DNA from: Gordonia pseudamarae
Lineage (GTDB): Bacteria > Actinomycetota > Actinomycetes > Mycobacteriales > Mycobacteriaceae
NCBI RefSeq assembly: GCF_025273675.1
Contig: NZ_CP045809.1
Span: 2,728,001 to 2,792,000 of the forward strand
Length of the DNA: 64,000 bases
Reading direction: 5' to 3'
The translations under genes were made by a program, and so were the position numbers. Below, one piece after another: positions 61,944 through 64,000 of this stretch (the stretch's first letter is position 1; every line of letters starts with the position of its first letter). The notes beneath the pieces were generated by a model, which worked only from the letters and a program-made list of their open reading frames with translations, made no database searches and had not been told where the DNA came from.

Positions 61944-64000
61944 TCAGCGGCCGAACCCGGCATCGCGGAGCGCCTGCGCCATCGAACCGCCGGGTTCGCT
62001 CCGGCGATTACCTCCCGAACGGTCACCACGCCTGTCCGCGCCGTTCTTGGCACCGCCGCGTCTGTCACCGCCGCGGCCTCCTTGACCACCCTGTCCACGC
62101 TGTCCACCCTGGCCACGCTGGCCGCCCTGATCGCTGTCCGCACCGCGACCACCCGAACCCGATCCGCGACGGCCGCGTTGCTCCTGGTTCGGCGAACCCC
62201 CGCGGTTGCGGGGCTTGGCCCCACCCTTACCGCCGGACTCCACCTCGTCGTCCAGGCGCAACGACAAACCGATCCGCTGTCGGTCGATGTCGACGTCGAT
62301 CACCTTGACGCGCACCACTTCTCCGGACCTGACCACCTCGTGCGGGTCGGACACGAACTTGTCGGCCATCGCCGAGACGTGCACCAGCCCGTCCTGGTGG
62401 ACGCCGATATCGATGAACGCGCCGAACGCGGCGACATTGGTGACCACGCCTTCGAGCACCATGCCCGGCTTGAGGTCGGCCACCTTCTCCACACCGGCGG
62501 CGAACGTGGCGGTGGTGAACGCCGGTCGCGGGTCACGGCCCGGCTTCTCCAACTCACCGAAGATGTCGGTCACCGTCGGCACGCCGAAGGTGTCGTCGGC
62601 GAACTCGGCCGGGGTGAGACCGCGCAGTGCCCGCTCGTTGCCGATCAGTTCGGCCAGGGTGATACCCGAACGGTCGAGAATCTTGCGGACCACCGGGTAG
62701 GACTCCGGATGTACGCCCGAGGCATCGAGGGGATCTTGTCCGTCACGGATCCGCAGGAACCCGGCGCACTGCTCGAACGCCTTGGGTCCCAGACGGGAGA
62801 CGTCGAGCAGCGCCGACCGGCTCCGGAACGGGCCGTTGCTGTCACGATGGGACACGATCGACTCGGCGAGGGTCCGGGTGACCCCGGAGACCCGCGACAG
62901 CAGCGGCACCGACGCGGTGTTCAGGTCGACGCCGACAGCGTTGACCGCGTCCTCGACGACGGCGTCGAGGCTGCGCGCGAGCGTTCCGGGGGTGATGTCG
63001 TGCTGGTACTGACCGACGCCGATCGACTTGGGGTCGATCTTGACCAGCTCGGCCAGCGGATCCTGCAACCGGCGCGCGATCGAGACGGCGCCGCGGATCG
63101 ACACGTCGAGGTCGGGCAACTCCCGTGAGGCGTACTCGGACGCCGAGTACACCGAGGCCCCAGCCTCACTCACCATCACCTTGGCCGGGGCCCGGTGGCC
63201 GGCGGCGGCGATTTCCTTGACGAGTTCGGTTGCCAGGGCGTCGGTCTCGCGGGAGGCGGTGCCGTTGCCGATGGCGATCAGTTCTACCCCGTGCCGGGCG
63301 ACGAGCGCGGCGAGGGCGGCCTTGGACTGATCCCACTGATTGCGCGGTTGATGCGGGAAGACGGCCCCGGTGTCGACGACCTTGCCGGTGCCGTCGACGA
63401 CGGCCACCTTGACGCCGGTACGGAATCCGGGATCGAGTCCGAGGGTGGCCTTGGCGCCGGCCGGTGCGGCCAGCAGCAGATCCTTGAGGTTGCGGGCGAA
63501 AACGGTGACGGCCTCATCCTCGGCGCGCTGGCGCAACTGCGTACGGGCGTCGATGGACGCGGTGACCATGAGCTTGGTGCGCCACGCCCAGCGCACGGCC
63601 TGAGTCAGCCACGGCGTGGCCGGGGCGCCCGCCGCGAGGTCGACACCGAGCGCGTCGGCGATCATCACCTGGTACTCGGCATCCTCACCGCCGTCGAGTG
63701 TCACCGACAGGATGTCTTCCTTCTCCCCGCGCAGGACCGCCAGCACCCGGTGCGACGGTGCCTCGGTGAGCGGTTCGGAGAATTCGAAGTAGTCCCGGAA
63801 CTTCTGCGCGGCGGCGCTCGCGGCGACCTCCTCCGATCGCGGCTCGGTGCGCAGCGCACCCTGCCCCCAGAACCTGGTGCGCACCGCGCCGACCAGTTCG
63901 GCGTCCTCTGCGGCACGTTCGATGACGATGTGCCGGGCGCCTTCGAGCGCGGCGGCCGGGTCGGCGACCGCCTCGCCGACGTATGCCGCCGCCGCGACGG
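61944..64000 (-). CDS. tex: Tex-family RNA-binding transcription accessory protein, N-terminus outside window
   Basis: The frame stays open to the window edge, and the extra sequence (YVGEAVADPAAALEGARHIVIERAAEDAEL) is Tex-like, so the gene continues beyond 64000. YqgF-like domain LGLDPGFRTGVKVAVVDGTG, helix-hairpin-helix with LLSRVSGVTRTLAESIV, and S1 domain with GMVLEGVVTNVAAFGAFIDIGVHQDGLVHVSAM. Tex binds RNA and aids transcription and stress survival. The last ~110 residues form a Gly/Arg/Gln-rich RGG-like tail, longer than usual. Confidence 0.93.
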   Translation of the reverse strand, partial: VAAAAYVGEAVADPAAALEGARHIVIERAAEDAELVGAVRTRFWGQGALRTEPRSEEVAASAAAQKFRDYFEFSEPLTEAPSHRVLAVLRGEKEDILSVTLDGGEDAEYQVMIADALGVDLAAGAPATPWLTQAVRWAWRTKLMVTASIDARTQLRQRAEDEAVTVFARNLKDLLLAAPAGAKATLGLDPGFRTGVKVAVVDGTGKVVDTGAVFPHQPRNQWDQSKAALAALVARHGVELIAIGNGTASRETDALATELVKEIAAAGHRAPAKVMVSEAGASVYSASEYASRELPDLDVSIRGAVSIARRLQDPLAELVKIDPKSIGVGQYQHDITPGTLARSLDAVVEDAVNAVGVDLNTASVPLLSRVSGVTRTLAESIVSHRDSNGPFRSRSALLDVSRLGPKAFEQCAGFLRIRDGQDPLDASGVHPESYPVVRKILDRSGITLAELIGNERALRGLTPAEFADDTFGVPTVTDIFGELEKPGRDPRPAFTTATFAAGVEKVADLKPGMVLEGVVTNVAAFGAFIDIGVHQDGLVHVSAMADKFVSDPHEVVRSGEVVRVKVIDVDIDRQRIGLSLRLDDEVESGGKGGAKPRNRGGSPNQEQRGRRGSGSGGRGADSDQGGQRGQGGQRGQGGQGGRGGDRRGGAKNGADRRGDRSGGNRRSEPGGSMAQALRDAGFGR

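Overview
The window is GC-rich actinobacterial DNA with dense, often overlapping genes (many ATGA or TGATG junctions) and frequent GTG starts. From memory, most genes from ndh at 16.6 kb to secA2 at 56 kb follow the Mycobacterium tuberculosis block Rv1854c (ndh), Rv1853-Rv1848 (urease), Rv1847, Rv1846c/Rv1845c (BlaI/M56), Rv1844c (gnd1), Rv1837c (glcB), Rv1836c, Rv1832 (gcvB/P), Rv1830, Rv1829, Rv1828, Rv1827 (garA), Rv1826 (gcvH), Rv1822 (pgsA2), Rv1821 (secA2). This indicates a member of the Mycobacteriales, most like Gordonia or a close relative. The genus is an inference.

Layout. 0-6.1 kb: an accessory or defence-type segment with the end of a VapB antitoxin, VapC, a type I restriction R subunit, a KfrA-like coiled-coil DNA-binding protein and a tyrosine recombinase. 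6.1-15.8 kb: a recB-recC-recD operon read leftward behind a thioesterase gene. 15.9-21.5 kb: a GNAT acetyltransferase, NDH-2, then a glycolipid cassette (MgtA-like mannosyltransferase, UDP-glucose dehydrogenase, SGNH hydrolase). 21.4-30.0 kb: a leftward operon not present at this place in the M. tuberculosis order: GntR regulator, 2[4Fe-4S] ferredoxin, lipoprotein substrate-binding protein with an extra C-terminal domain, permease, ATPase, and an AprA-like flavoprotein fused to HEAT repeats. An IS110-family element sits between permease and ATPase. Removing bases 25103-26588 restores an in-frame ATGA permease/ATPase junction, and an 11-nt piece of the element's non-coding end is the exact complement of the flank beside the insertion point, as expected for a bridge-RNA guide. 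30.2-36.6 kb: urease with a fused UreAB and no UreE, followed by an HpcH/HpaI-like protein and a PaaI-type thioesterase. 36.6-40.2 kb: a divergent TetR/membrane-protein pair with two matching operators, then BlaI and an M56 peptidase. 40.2-46.2 kb: 6-phosphogluconate dehydrogenase, an uncertain hypothetical, malate synthase G and an anchored binding-protein-like protein. 46.2-53.0 kb: glycine cleavage P protein behind a tandem glycine riboswitch, two MerR regulators, a DUF151 nuclease, GarA and GcvH. 53.1-64 kb: CDP-alcohol phosphatidyltransferase and SecA2, membrane/hypothetical genes, a META-domain lipoprotein, PPK2, arylamine N-acetyltransferase, a DUF503 protein and most of Tex.

How the genes work together. 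Glyoxylate, glycine and TCA-linked carbon flow (GlcB, GcvP, GcvH, GarA) are grouped, as in mycobacteria. MgtA plus UDP-glucose dehydrogenase can supply and use glucuronic acid for cell-envelope glycolipids. Urease releases ammonia. The AprA-like/ferredoxin/ABC operon looks like an uptake-plus-redox route for a small sulfur- or nitrogen-containing compound that I cannot name; it is the best candidate for an undescribed system. No rRNA, tRNA or CRISPR array was seen.
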